The position numbers and the translations under genes are program-made. Below, in pieces: positions 27,319 through 34,880 of a stretch of DNA of 64,000 nt (position 1 is its first letter; each line of letters begins with the position of its first letter). The stretch spans positions 62,001 through 126,000 of the forward strand of contig JBJHDF010000008.1 of NCBI GenBank assembly GCA_050486405.1, written 5' to 3'. The notes beneath the pieces are model-generated. The model was not told the origin of the DNA. It was given only the letters and a program-made list of their open reading frames with translations, and made no database searches. The stretch is from JBJHDF01 sp050486405 (lineage in GTDB: Bacteria; Pseudomonadota; Gammaproteobacteria; Pseudomonadales; Cellvibrionaceae).

Positions 27319-28878
27319 TTACCTGGTTTTCCAGTTGACTGGGCGGCGCTTGCGGCCTCGATTCGCACTGCTGGGTTTCGGCTTAACGGGGTACGCAAAT
27401 GTCAACGCCAGGGACTCACCCTCGTCGGGCGACTGAATTCCGCGCTTAGCCATCTGCTCTTTGGTCTCCAGTACTTTCTGCTGCTTGACGTTGTAGGTGT
27501 AGGTGCCCGCTATCAGATCGGCATGCAGCGAATCAACGTCCGGGATCGACACCGGTGGCTCTGAAAGCCAAATCCCCAGCCGGTCCCACATTTCCACCCG
27601 CTTGTTGTAGTATTCCTCGGGCTCGTCGGCGCTTTCGCCAGCATTGACCGGTATCACTATGTCCCGATAGCCCAGGTCATTCAGCGTATCCACCACCCCG
27701 GCACCCAGGCCAACCACGTCAACGAACACGGCGTCGACCGGATCACCTTCGTCGGCGCAGCGATCAATCTCATTGGCCACCTTGGCGGCCAACTCCGTTG
27801 TGCTCAGCTTCCGGAATGATTTAACGCCCCAGGCCACCCGCCGATTGCGGTGAATCCAGCTGCTGCGGTCCGTGCCATACCTTGCCGGGTCAACGCCCAT
27901 GACGTGGGCGCCCAGTTGCCTGTCCTCAATCACACACCGGCGAGCTTCAGAAACGTCCCGGGGGTCGCATATCTTGTCCTCGCCAGACGCCTGGAAGGCA
28001 TCGCTGGCGGTGAATGGATACTCCTGAAGGAACAGCCAGCCAATCTCACCGGTATCGCCGCCCAGCTCACCGTTCTTGGTGTGCATCCAGTAGGCTTGCT
28101 CGGCATCCAGTCCGTAGTTCTCGACGTACCAGGCTTCGCTTTCGCTGGGAGCCCAGCCTGCCGGCGGCGCCTTCCGGTATTCGTCCTGCCAGAACCAGGG
28201 CACAAAAATGGCGATGAACTCACTTTCACCGCGCTCCGCTTTTTGCCACTGCTCGTGGAAATAGCCGCCAATACCGTTGGCCGTGGCCTCCAAAATGATC
28301 TCAGTGTCGTTGCCGTCCGGTACCGCCTGCATCACCCCGGCAGCGTGGGTGTGCGCGTGGGGCCAGAAACTTACCTCGGAACCGTGGAAATAATGAATTG
28401 TGGAACTGCGGCCTGTGCCCTTCGAGCCAGCCGTGGCGACCTTGTAACCGCTGCCGTTGCGCAGGAATGTCAGCTCCTTGGCGTTGTCCCGACTGGTTGC
28501 CGGCCGGAGCGCATCGTGGACGTTGCGGTGATAGTGCTCGACCATCGCAAACAGATTCTGTGTCGCCGGGTCTTCGTGCGTCAGAATGAAGGTCTTGACC
28601 GCCTGGCGGAAAATGGTCTTCCAGTAGAATCGGCCTTCAACGTAGGTCGAGACGCCCTGCTGCCGGCCCTTGAGTATGATTGCCCTTACCTGGCCATCCT
28701 CAAAAAGCTGTTCCTCCAGGCGCTCATGGATGTATTGCTGGGCTTTGTTGAGCTTGAGGGGCGCCGTGCCGCCGGACTTCAGCTTGATTTTTAGCTGCTT
28801 GGCGGCAAAAAACTCAAAATCCTGTATGCACTGCTTCAGCAGCCCCCGCAGCAGCTCCGCTTTATCCGTCGTCGGCAT
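27319..28878 (-). CDS. terL: Terminase large subunit (519 aa)
   Basis: ATPase and nuclease of the packaging motor. The Walker A-like P-loop is GRQQGVST (71-78), a deviant form common in phage terminases. HGSEVSFW (165-172) fits the Walker B region and ILEATANG (195-202) the coupling motif. The C-terminal nuclease shows GVDPARYGTD with Asp330 and VFVDVVGLG with Asp387. Overlap of 17 bp with the small subunit gene and position before the portal support the call. Confidence 0.9.
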   Translation of the reverse strand: MPTTDKAELLRGLLKQCIQDFEFFAAKQLKIKLKSGGTAPLKLNKAQQYIHERLEEQLFEDGQVRAIILKGRQQGVSTYVEGRFYWKTIFRQAVKTFILTHEDPATQNLFAMVEHYHRNVHDALRPATSRDNAKELTFLRNGSGYKVATAGSKGTGRSSTIHYFHGSEVSFWPHAHTHAAGVMQAVPDGNDTEIILEATANGIGGYFHEQWQKAERGESEFIAIFVPWFWQDEYRKAPPAGWAPSESEAWYVENYGLDAEQAYWMHTKNGELGGDTGEIGWLFLQEYPFTASDAFQASGEDKICDPRDVSEARRCVIEDRQLGAHVMGVDPARYGTDRSSWIHRNRRVAWGVKSFRKLSTTELAAKVANEIDRCADEGDPVDAVFVDVVGLGAGVVDTLNDLGYRDIVIPVNAGESADEPEEYYNKRVEMWDRLGIWLSEPPVSIPDVDSLHADLIAGTYTYNVKQQKVLETKEQMAKRGIQSPDEGESLALTFAYPVKPKPSSANRGRKRRPVNWKTR

Positions 28879-29371
28879 CTTCGCCAGAGCCGGTCAGCTC
28901 GTTTAGCAGCGACTCCAGCCCCATATCAACCCTGGTCGGCTCGTAGTCGCCGTCCATCTTGTTCAGCTCTGCAATGCAGCCTCTCATACCGGTTGCATCA
29001 AAGATAAACCCCACCAGCTCGCGGTCCTCGCCCTGCCCCTCGTATTTGGGTTCAATCTCCTGCATGCAACGCTGGGCAGCATCCCAGAGCATCCGTCGCT
29101 TCTCGGTAAAGCTGGCAAATTCCTCCGGCAGAGACTCCAAATGCGCCACTTTTTGGAACAGATCCCTGTATTGGGCAATATTTGGGTAACGGGTAATTGC
29201 TTTATTGGCATCTTCATGCGGCTTTTTGCTGTTGTAGCCAGCATCTGAATATGCCTTTCCCTGAGATTTTCCCTGAGCCAAACCCTTCGCAAAAGCCAAA
29301 CGCTTTGGCACCTTGGCCAAAGTCTTGGCCACCTCGGTCAGTTCGCTTTTCAGCCTCTCCAGTTCAGTCAT
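28862..29371 (-). CDS. terS: Terminase small subunit (169 aa)
   Basis: Encoded directly upstream of, and overlapping, the large terminase gene. N-terminal helices with KRLAFAKGLAQGKSQGKAYSDAGYNS resemble the helix-turn-helix DNA-binding region of small terminases (split here: KRLAFAKGLA and GKAYSDAGYN). The centre is helical, for oligomerisation, and the C-terminus is acidic. It would recognise the pac or cos site. Confidence 0.75.
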   Translation of the reverse strand: MTELERLKSELTEVAKTLAKVPKRLAFAKGLAQGKSQGKAYSDAGYNSKKPHEDANKAITRYPNIAQYRDLFQKVAHLESLPEEFASFTEKRRMLWDAAQRCMQEIEPKYEGQGEDRELVGFIFDATGMRGCIAELNKMDGDYEPTRVDMGLESLLNELTGSGEDADDG

Positions 29372-29379
29372 TAGGACGC

Positions 29380-29718
29380 CTATCTGTTCCGCTCGGCGGG
29401 GCCATAGGATGAATTGCTGCCCCCGGGGTCAACACACCCTGCCATTTCCGCTTTCAGAATTGATATGTAGGATTCCCGCTGCTGCCGCTCGATCCGATAC
29501 GCTTGGCCGACAACCCCAATGGGATCGTCCGGCTGCAGGTGTCTGGTCTCGTAATCCGGCTCTTCCGGGATGCGCTCAATACAGGGCTCAGTCACCGGAG
29601 TGTCGATATAGACCGGTTTTTCGATGATCCGAGTGCTCATACAGCCGCCCAGCGTGAATAGAATGGCCGCGAGCAGGGCCGACACCCCCAGGATTCGCGC
29701 AGCGTTACCGGAATTCAT
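29380..29718 (-). CDS. o-spanin, Rz1-like lipoprotein (112 aa)
   Basis: Signal peptide with lipobox LGGC at 23-26, so the mature protein is lipidated at Cys26 and anchored in the outer membrane. The mature part is short, with a Pro/Glu-rich stretch (RIPEEPDYETR), as in outer-membrane spanins. The gene starts inside the 3' end of the Rz-like gene, the classical overlapping spanin arrangement. Together they would fuse the two membranes in the last step of lysis. Confidence 0.8.
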   Translation of the reverse strand: MNSGNAARILGVSALLAAILFTLGGCMSTRIIEKPVYIDTPVTEPCIERIPEEPDYETRHLQPDDPIGVVGQAYRIERQQRESYISILKAEMAGCVDPGGSNSSYGPAERNR

Positions 29719-30085
29719 GGCCAGTGGCCTCAGATATCAGGGATTGCCGGACTTGCTCGCAGGTATGGGTTGCGGCTTGCTCCCTCCGGAGCCGGGCAAT
29801 CGCCTGATCCGCTGCCTCTTTGGCCACCCGGGCATCCGCCCTGGCTGCCTCGCCCTGCTCCCTCATGGCCAGAGACACAGATTCAGCGGCCCGGACCCGG
29901 GCATTCTGGCGCTCGATGGCATCCCTCAGATCAGACACCAGCCGCTCCGCATCTCCACGCTCGTGCTCACAGGTCGCCAGTTGCGCCTCCAGGGTCTTGA
30001 TCTTGCCCCACTGGACTGCCCAGACGCTCCCGCCGGCAAGGGAGAGCACCAGGGCCAGGGTGGCTACGAGCTTAATGCTGATCAT
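29705..30085 (-). CDS. i-spanin, Rz-like (126 aa)
   Basis: One N-terminal transmembrane segment (about 3-23) is followed by a long Glu/Arg/Ala-rich coiled coil (about 28-110), as in inner-membrane spanins. It overlaps the Rz1-like gene by 14 bp and the holin-like gene upstream by 14 bp. It would span the periplasm and bind the o-spanin. Confidence 0.8.
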   Translation of the reverse strand: MISIKLVATLALVLSLAGGSVWAVQWGKIKTLEAQLATCEHERGDAERLVSDLRDAIERQNARVRAAESVSLAMREQGEAARADARVAKEAADQAIARLRREQAATHTCEQVRQSLISEATGHEFR

Positions 30086-30311
30086 CAGTTGCCGCTCCGT
30101 CTTTGCTCCGGTGCCACTGGTAAAACCCGATGACCGTGGCCAGTATGCCGATGACGCCGGTCACCACCACGGAACCGGCCGTAGAGATACCCATGATCAC
30201 CTCGCGCTCTGTCACCCTCAGCACGACTACCGTGATCAGCCAACAGGCCCACAACAGAGTGGCCCGGCGAGCGAACTTGTGCTCTTCAAACAGGCGGCTG
30301 AACCAGGCCAT
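30072..30311 (-). CDS. Holin-like small membrane protein (79 aa)
   Basis: Two hydrophobic segments at about 17-34 and 44-64, with a charged N-terminus (FEEHKFARR) and hydrophilic C-terminus (WHRSKDG). This two-helix layout beside endolysin and spanin genes is common in phages and usually annotated as a putative holin. The ATG at 30,311 overlaps the endolysin stop; a GTG one codon upstream is possible. Function inferred from topology and context. Confidence 0.65.
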   Translation of the reverse strand: MAWFSRLFEEHKFARRATLLWACWLITVVVLRVTEREVIMGISTAGSVVVTGVIGILATVIGFYQWHRSKDGAATDDQH

Positions 30312-30853
30312 CACAGGCTCACCCGATTCGCCAGCCAGCCGAACGTGAACGCCTGGTTCTCGGGCCGGGATTCGCTGATTTCGATGTACCGGGCGCCCTG
30401 GAGGCAGTTCAACGCCCTGGACAGCACTGTCACGCCCTGCTTGCCGCGCCTGTCCAGGTACGCCTCCAGGGCCGCCAGTGTCTTGGGGCCGATGGCGCCG
30501 TCTGCCACCGGGGGATCATAGTCCCGGCCCTGCCGGCTCAGCACATTGAGCGAGCGCTGCAAAAACCGGCTGGCGACCCCGGGGCCCATGTTGACGCCCA
30601 TATCCGTGAGCACATACGCGATCTTGGGGGAATGGATGCCGACCCTGGCGTAGCCGGGCTTGATGTAATACGTGGAGCTGTAAATGCTGGCCGCCGTTTC
30701 CCGCGGCAAATCGCGCATATCGCCGGTGTAGCCGTGCTCCCGGGCCACTTTTTCGGTGATGCCCCAATTGGTGGCGCCCCCCAGGTCATTGGGGTCATCG
30801 ACGTAACCGCCCTCGGTCTCGATGATTTTTTCGATGATGTCGCTGGGTGTCAT
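30311..30853 (-). CDS. Endolysin, GH108 type with PG-binding C-terminus (180 aa)
   Basis: The N-terminal signature ETEGGYVDDPNDLGGATNWG, with Glu14 as probable catalytic residue, is typical of glycoside hydrolase family 108 (secretion-activating/zliS-like) muramidases. The C-terminal part (about 85-165) resembles the PG_binding_3 domain with VADGAIGPKTLAAL. There is no signal peptide, so export needs a holin. The ATG at 30,853 overlaps the preceding stop as ATGA and is chosen over the upstream start. Confidence 0.9.
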   Translation of the reverse strand: MTPSDIIEKIIETEGGYVDDPNDLGGATNWGITEKVAREHGYTGDMRDLPRETAASIYSSTYYIKPGYARVGIHSPKIAYVLTDMGVNMGPGVASRFLQRSLNVLSRQGRDYDPPVADGAIGPKTLAALEAYLDRRGKQGVTVLSRALNCLQGARYIEISESRPENQAFTFGWLANRVSL

Positions 30854-31191
30854 AACGGGCCCTTGGGCGCAATCATCAGCAGCCACAGCAGGCCGGCGGA
30901 ATTGACCGCAAGCAGGGCCGCGCAGCCAAACACTATGCGCCTTACCAACACCATGGTCGGCATTTCGCGCTCGATGTTGCCAGTTCGGCGCTTCAGGTCC
31001 GCAATCTCAGAAAACGCCCGCTCCAGAGCCGCAGAGGCCGTTGCCTGGCGCTCCTCCAGCCGCACCAATTTGTCGAGCGACGTACTGATCCGAGATATGG
31101 ACAGCTCAACACGGGACGCCAGGGCCTCTTGAGCGCTGACGCGATGCTCGATAATCGCCATTCGCTCAGTTGGTGTCGATTCTTCCGCCAA
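30850..31191 (-). CDS. Coiled-coil membrane protein, XhlA-like holin partner (113 aa)
   Basis: A helical coiled-coil N-terminal part (about 8-75) is followed by one transmembrane segment (about 85-107). This is the layout of XhlA/haemolysin-type lysis proteins. It is the first gene of the lysis cassette, starts with TTG at 31,191 with a GGGAG ribosome binding site, and overlaps the endolysin by 4 bp. It may act with the 79-residue two-helix protein as holin or antiholin. Confidence 0.65.
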   Translation of the reverse strand: MAEESTPTERMAIIEHRVSAQEALASRVELSISRISTSLDKLVRLEERQATASAALERAFSEIADLKRRTGNIEREMPTMVLVRRIVFGCAALLAVNSAGLLWLLMIAPKGPL

Positions 31192-31204
31192 AATTTTCTC
31201 CCGC

Positions 31205-31240
31205 GCACAAAAAAGCCCGGCAGGTTTCCCGGCCGGGCTT
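31205..31240 (-). terminator. Terminator just upstream of the lysis cassette
   Basis: Minus strand AGCCCGGC, ten-base loop, GCCGGGCT followed by TTTTT. It lies about 250 bp downstream of a candidate late promoter and 14 bp before the first lysis gene, so late transcription must read through it. This resembles the lambda tR' arrangement. Confidence 0.85.
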
Positions 31241-31392
31241 TGGTCTTGGTCAATTTATCATGCTGTTCCGGGTTACCTTCGTTCCGGGGTCTTCATTGCC
31301 GGCACATTCGGCGATACCGACTAGACGGGGTCACTTTTCGCGTGACAACGCTCTTTGCCGGCGCGACGGCTCAGAGGACTCTTTGCGGGGCA

Positions 31393-31427
31393 CCGGTGCA
31401 GGATACTCGCGACCTCTCCTGCACCGG
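31393..31427. repeat. 11-bp perfect inverted repeat in the late leader
   Basis: CCGGTGCAGGA at 31,393-31,403 and its exact complement at 31,417-31,427, separated by 13 bp. In RNA it would form a strong hairpin in the presumed late leader transcript; alternatively it is a binding site for a dimeric regulator. Confidence 0.7.
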
Positions 31428-31497
31428 CTCCGGCGGTACTGCTGCCGGGCGCCCCTCTCTGGGGTTGTTCGGTTGGGGTCAGTTACCCCACACTGGC

Positions 31498-31526
31498 ATT
31501 TGAGCAGATAGCTGAAGCCTCGTCAA
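31498..31526 (-). promoter_or_regulatory. Candidate late promoter (sigma-70 type)
   Basis: On the minus strand TTGACG (31,526-31,521) is separated by exactly 17 bp from TCAAAT (31,503-31,498). The -35 matches five of six consensus bases and the -10 four of six. It would produce a leader of about 250 nt ending at the terminator before the lysis genes. Confidence 0.5.
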
Positions 31527-31567
31527 CCCCAAATTTATCACCACCGCAACTTCCGCGACGGCTCGAT

Positions 31568-31816
31568 CTACCATCGATCCAGATATCGACCTGGTAGTAG
31601 CCTTACGGCGGCGGCTTGATTGATCCGCCTCCTGATTTTGATCATGTTCAGCTTGTTGGCCCTAGTCTCGATAGATCCGGCCTGCTCGGATCCGCAAGCG
31701 TCACACACCGAATAGATCAGCTCCCTGGTCATTTTGTGGCCCAGGAATTCATGCTCGACAATTTCCGTGACCCGAGAAAGCTTTCCCTTTTTGCATATTG
31801 GGCAGGTCGGACTCAC
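31568..31816 (-). CDS. MqsA-N-like zinc-ribbon protein (82 aa)
   Basis: CPICKKGKL and CDACGSEQA give two CxxC pairs, expected to bind zinc, with a spacing and sequence like the N-terminal domain of MqsA-type antitoxins. The helix-turn-helix half of MqsA is missing; instead there is a short basic helical tail (KIRRRINQ). The GTG at 31,816 overlaps the preceding stop as GTGA and is chosen over upstream starts. It is the last gene before the late promoter, so a role in late regulation is possible. Confidence 0.65.
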   Translation of the reverse strand: MSPTCPICKKGKLSRVTEIVEHEFLGHKMTRELIYSVCDACGSEQAGSIETRANKLNMIKIRRRINQAAAVRLLPGRYLDRW

Positions 31817-32007
31817 GGAAACACCCCCACCAGCACCCAGGCCGCTGCGTACACAAACACCGGAGCAGACCAGCCCACAATCCTGATTGCCGCAGCCGAC
31901 TCCGGTTCTGCGTATCTCGCCATGCTGTACGCGAGCCATAGCCAGACTGCAGATCCCGCAAGCCAGAGCAGGTGGGCAGCTAAAATAATCAGCTCCAGTG
32001 TGTTCAC
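31813..32007 (-). CDS. Small two-helix membrane protein (64 aa)
   Basis: Starting at GTG 32,007, which overlaps the preceding stop as GTGA, the protein has two hydrophobic segments (about 5-24 and 42-62) joined by a short loop (RYAEPESAA). Longer upstream starts would add an unlikely basic stretch that overlaps the previous gene. Function unknown; a phage immunity or lysis-timing role are possibilities. Confidence 0.6.
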   Translation of the reverse strand: MNTLELIILAAHLLWLAGSAVWLWLAYSMARYAEPESAAAIRIVGWSAPVFVYAAAWVLVGVFP

Positions 32008-32627
32008 TCTGAGCCCTCCGGCATTTTCAGCGCTCGCCTCAAATCGGCTGCTGCCGTTTCCGATCCGCTGGCCTTGGCGTTCATCAGCGACACTACCCCG
32101 GCGATGGGTGGCAGCGACCGCTCTGGCAGCGACTGCAGGTAGCCCCGGAACTGGATATAGTGCCGGTGCCAATGCTCCAGATAGTCATCCACGTCCACCC
32201 CCACCACTACGCACAGCTCAGCATGGCGCCGACGCCAGCGCTTCCCGGTGCGATCTTCCCGGGCCACGTCTTGCATGGCCACGCGGGCCAGGTTTGATAG
32301 GGCTGACGTCAGCAGCAGGTCTCCCCGCTGGTGTTTCTTGTGGCGTTCGTGCATCCAGCCCAGCAGGTGGGAGCGCTCGAACCCGGCACAGACGCCCGGT
32401 GGCGCATACGCAAACATATTCCAGGCCCACGCCGTCTTGTCCGTGATTTTCTGCACCGCCAACGCCTGCTGGATAATCCCTTTCTCGCAGTGGTCCATGA
32501 TCCGATTCGTGGCGCCCCGGGCGCTGAACTGCACACCGAAATTCACAATGCCGTCGCTGGCGTCAATGCTGGTAACGTCGGACATAAAGGCATCGTGAAT
32601 AACTTGCCGCGCGTGGTGGAATCTCAC
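32004..32627 (-). CDS. Unknown phage protein, candidate late regulator (207 aa)
   Basis: Start ATG 32,627 overlaps the RusA-like stop (ATGA). Mostly helical, with Trp-rich and His-rich segments (WAWNMFAYAPPG, YLEHWHRHYIQF) and basic KRWRRRHAE. No recognisable catalytic motif. It lies at the end of the replication-recombination operon and just before the late promoter-terminator region, the position in which lambdoid phages encode antiterminator Q. The sequence does not prove such a role. Confidence 0.55.
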   Translation of the reverse strand: MRFHHARQVIHDAFMSDVTSIDASDGIVNFGVQFSARGATNRIMDHCEKGIIQQALAVQKITDKTAWAWNMFAYAPPGVCAGFERSHLLGWMHERHKKHQRGDLLLTSALSNLARVAMQDVAREDRTGKRWRRRHAELCVVVGVDVDDYLEHWHRHYIQFRGYLQSLPERSLPPIAGVVSLMNAKASGSETAAADLRRALKMPEGSE

Positions 32628-32995
32628 TGGCCTACCTCAACAGTTATGTTTATCTGCCCAGTCTCACCCCAAATCTTGCGAAGACCGCTATAATTCCAAA
32701 TTCGAGAATCATCGTGGTACACGGCATCAGACAGGCTTTTGAGCAGATTATCCAAGTCCGGCTTCTGCTGGTGGCTCTGTCCGTTCATTCGCTCCCGCTT
32801 TTTTTTGCTCCAGCTTTTGGGCATTGGCAAAACGAACTCAATACTGGCCCCTGACAGCGGCAGATTCACGCCGCGCAACCTGCATTCGTCACGAAACGCC
32901 CTGTACCTTAAAACACAATCCCGCTTTTTCCACTTGTCCGCCCTGGTCATTCGCGGCTTGGGGTATGGCGTTATTGGGTAGCTTTTAGTCTTCAC
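32624..32995 (-). CDS. rusA: RusA-type Holliday junction resolvase (123 aa)
   Basis: Contains KPDLDNLLKSLSDAV followed by HDDSRIW, the conserved acidic active-site region of RusA endonucleases, and the N-terminal YPKPRMTRADKW. GTG at 32,995 overlaps the preceding stop (GTGA) and gives 123 residues, close to the 120 of E. coli RusA. It would resolve recombination intermediates during phage replication, in line with the Bet/exonuclease pair in the other arm. Confidence 0.85.
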   Translation of the reverse strand: MKTKSYPITPYPKPRMTRADKWKKRDCVLRYRAFRDECRLRGVNLPLSGASIEFVLPMPKSWSKKKRERMNGQSHQQKPDLDNLLKSLSDAVYHDDSRIWNYSGLRKIWGETGQINITVEVGQ

Positions 32996-33270
32996 GACAA
33001 AACCACCTTGCCTTCTCCAATTAAAATTGAGTGAGTCTGAACAATTGCCCGGTGCATCAGCTCCCGGCGCTCCAGTTGCGTCAAATCCTTGCCGTTGTCG
33101 ATGGCATGGTGGCACTTCTGGCACAGCCTGGCAGTTTCGTGATCTGGCGCCTTCTGGCCCTTTCCGCGACCCATGTTCCTGTGCGCAACCTGCAGCATGT
33201 GGTCATCGTGACACAGCACACAAAACTCAATACTGCCGACGGCCGCTAACCATTTTTTGCTTTTTCTCAT
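32992..33270 (-). CDS. YbcO-like HNH-fold nuclease (92 aa)
   Basis: CVLCHDDHMLQVAHRNMG and LCQKCHHAID give two Cys pairs and the His-rich core of a small HNH nuclease. Overall order and the C-terminal segment resemble lambdoid YbcO, which lies among NinB and RusA-type recombination genes, as here. Metal-dependent DNA cleavage is expected from the family. Confidence 0.7.
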   Translation of the reverse strand: MRKSKKWLAAVGSIEFCVLCHDDHMLQVAHRNMGRGKGQKAPDHETARLCQKCHHAIDNGKDLTQLERRELMHRAIVQTHSILIGEGKVVLS

Positions 33271-33488
33271 TCTGGCGACCCCGGCACCGGCTTAAAATGG
33301 GTAATCCCAGCCTGCGACCTCTCTGGCAACTCAATAATCCGACGCTGGCGGCCCACGTCGTAGTGGTGATACGCGCCCCCGCTGTATTGGATATTGGTTT
33401 TCCGGAAGCCGACGCCGTCCAGGACAACCCACACATCCACCAGCAGGCCCTCCCAGGGGGTTTGGTCTTTGAGTGATATCCAGCACAT
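33267..33488 (-). CDS. DUF551-like small protein (73 aa)
   Basis: Short protein beginning CWISLKDQTPWEGLLVDVWV, similar to the DUF551 pattern of W.S...P......V.V, and ending in ITHFKPVP, also usual in that family. Role unknown. It overlaps both neighbours by 4 bp or less, within the recombination gene block. Confidence 0.6.
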   Translation of the reverse strand: MCWISLKDQTPWEGLLVDVWVVLDGVGFRKTNIQYSGGAYHHYDVGRQRRIIELPERSQAGITHFKPVPGSPE

Positions 33489-33961
33489 CAGTCAGGCCTC
33501 CCGGTACCGTAAATCTGCCTGTGCAGCTCAATGTAATACTGGTCGCCCGGATCCTTGGGGTCAGGCACTGAAATACCAAAGTCCTGGTGTAGCCAGTTCT
33601 TCACTTCTTCGCCGTATTCACAAAACCGCTTTGTGCTCATGCTGGCCGTGGATTCGTAGATGTAACTGATCCGGCCGCTGGCAAGCGGCACCTCTTCCAC
33701 CACCAGAAACAACTGCTGGCACATGGCATGGAGGCGGGCCCGTGTGAACGTCATTCCCCTGATCGAATATCCGGCCTCGTTCAGTGCCCTGCAGGCCTGC
33801 TTGTAAATCCACCCATTGAGGTAGCGGTTTTGCAGGTCGGACCGGACGTTATCGACAAACCGGCCGACAATCACCGTCCCCGGGCACTGCTGTTTGATCC
33901 ATTCCATAGCCCTGGTGGTCCTGGGCTCCAGCAGGCCGTCCGTTCTGGGGTATAGAGCCAT
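33488..33961 (-). CDS. NinB-like recombination protein (157 aa)
   Basis: RSDLQNRYLNGWIYKQ in the first half and ESTASMSTKRFCEYGEEVKN near the end follow the pattern of NinB/Orf-type proteins, which bind single-stranded DNA and assist recombination in lambdoid phages. The ATG at 33,961 is preferred; an in-frame GTG at 33,982 lies inside the previous gene. It is next to HNH and RusA-type genes, which supports the assignment. Confidence 0.65.
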   Translation of the reverse strand: MALYPRTDGLLEPRTTRAMEWIKQQCPGTVIVGRFVDNVRSDLQNRYLNGWIYKQACRALNEAGYSIRGMTFTRARLHAMCQQLFLVVEEVPLASGRISYIYESTASMSTKRFCEYGEEVKNWLHQDFGISVPDPKDPGDQYYIELHRQIYGTGRPD

Positions 33962-33966
33962 TTCCA

Positions 33967-34359
33967 CTAGGATTGCCTCCACATGAACTCAGGCGGCTCA
34001 GGCAGCACCCACAGGTGGCGCATGGCTGCCACGTTCACCACATGCTCAGCCGGCGGGAATATCTCAACCGCACAGGCATCCTGGTAGCCGACCGCGTTTT
34101 TGATTGCCTGCAGGTCGTCCCACGTTATCCCGTCGGACCATTGTCCGTCGATCTGCGTTACACGGCAGACGGTCAACCGAATCACGTCACCCTCTTCCTG
34201 AAACTCCTGGATCAGATAATGCGAGTTCTGCCAGACCCGGGTTCTTAGCGGATCATGGCCGGTTGTCGGCCACTGTTCCGGTGGAATTTTCAGGAACCCT
34301 TTGCGGGACTTTTCCTTTTTCCGGTCTGCGATCAGTCTCTGGGCTTTGCTTTTTTTCAT
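33967..34359 (-). CDS. DUF7694-like phage protein (130 aa)
   Basis: Lys/Arg-rich N-terminus, then WPTTGHDPLRTRVWQNSHYL and ITWDDLQAIKNAVGYQDACA near the centre and HVVNVAAMRHLWVLPEP at the end, a pattern seen in a small phage family of unknown role. ATG 34,359 overlaps the preceding stop as ATGA. Family name is from memory of the pattern. Confidence 0.55.
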   Translation of the reverse strand: MKKSKAQRLIADRKKEKSRKGFLKIPPEQWPTTGHDPLRTRVWQNSHYLIQEFQEEGDVIRLTVCRVTQIDGQWSDGITWDDLQAIKNAVGYQDACAVEIFPPAEHVVNVAAMRHLWVLPEPPEFMWRQS

Positions 34360-34559
34360 TCCGCCGCCGCCTCTTTGGTTTCCTGTGAAACCTTTTCCCA
34401 TGCCGCAAACCCGTGCTTCCTGGCGAGAATCACACAGGACTGCACCAACGTCGGCATCTTGCCCAACTCCTGCGCCACTTCCTTCAGTGTCAGCCCCTCG
34501 GATTCCAATTCTATGGCCTGGGCAACTTCCGCTTTTGTCATTCCGCGTATGGTCTGCAT
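34356..34559 (-). CDS. Small helix-turn-helix protein (67 aa)
   Basis: IELESEGLTLKEVAQELGK has the spacing of a helix-turn-helix, with the turn at about EVAQELG. The rest is helical. It may bind DNA as a small regulator or help replication initiation. Overlaps the following gene by 4 bp. Confidence 0.55.
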   Translation of the reverse strand: MQTIRGMTKAEVAQAIELESEGLTLKEVAQELGKMPTLVQSCVILARKHGFAAWEKVSQETKEAAAE

Positions 34560-34560
34560 G

Positions 34561-34839
34561 TTATTCCGGCAGATTCTCTATCATCCGCTCATGCCGCTCA
34601 TGCCTACGGTCGATGGACTCCACGGCAGCAACAGCCAGCGCTGCAACCTGGACCAGTCGCCGTCTTGCTTTCTCCCTATTCGGGATGCTCGCCATCTGCC
34701 TTGCCCACCCGGCATAGTCTTCGATGTACTGGACAAACTCAGCAGTGCTGTGCTCGTCGTCGTGCAGCGGCCCGCCCCACTTCTGGTCTTGCCGCTCTCT
34801 TTCCTGCTCCACTTCACACAAAACGGTTCTGGTACTCAT
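34561..34839 (-). CDS. Small MazG-like / EAD-type phage protein (92 aa)
   Basis: Helical protein with EVEQERERQDQKWGG, a common opening in phage proteins related to nucleotide pyrophosphohydrolases, and a final LVQVAALAVAAVES helix. The usual EExxE...ExxD metal site is incomplete, so activity is doubtful. ATG 34,839 has a GAGGAG ribosome binding site eight bases upstream. Confidence 0.55.
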   Translation of the reverse strand: MSTRTVLCEVEQERERQDQKWGGPLHDDEHSTAEFVQYIEDYAGWARQMASIPNREKARRRLVQVAALAVAAVESIDRRHERHERMIENLPE

Positions 34840-34880
34840 GGCAATATCTCCTCGTAACAAATAACCCACGATTTACTCGA

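Larger units (their letters stand above)
31257..31567 (-). promoter_or_regulatory. Gene-free late control region
   Basis: 311 bp without a convincing gene. It holds a candidate minus-strand promoter, a 5-bp hairpin (31,330-31,346), an 11-bp perfect inverted repeat (31,393-31,403 with 31,417-31,427) and several C/G-rich tracts, all upstream of the terminator at 31,205-31,240. The plus-strand open frames here have no ribosome binding site or protein-like composition. Confidence 0.6.

Noticed and set aside
31129..31511. Plus-strand frames over the late control region
   Set aside because: No SD, unlikely composition, and they cross the promoter, hairpins and terminator of the opposite strand.
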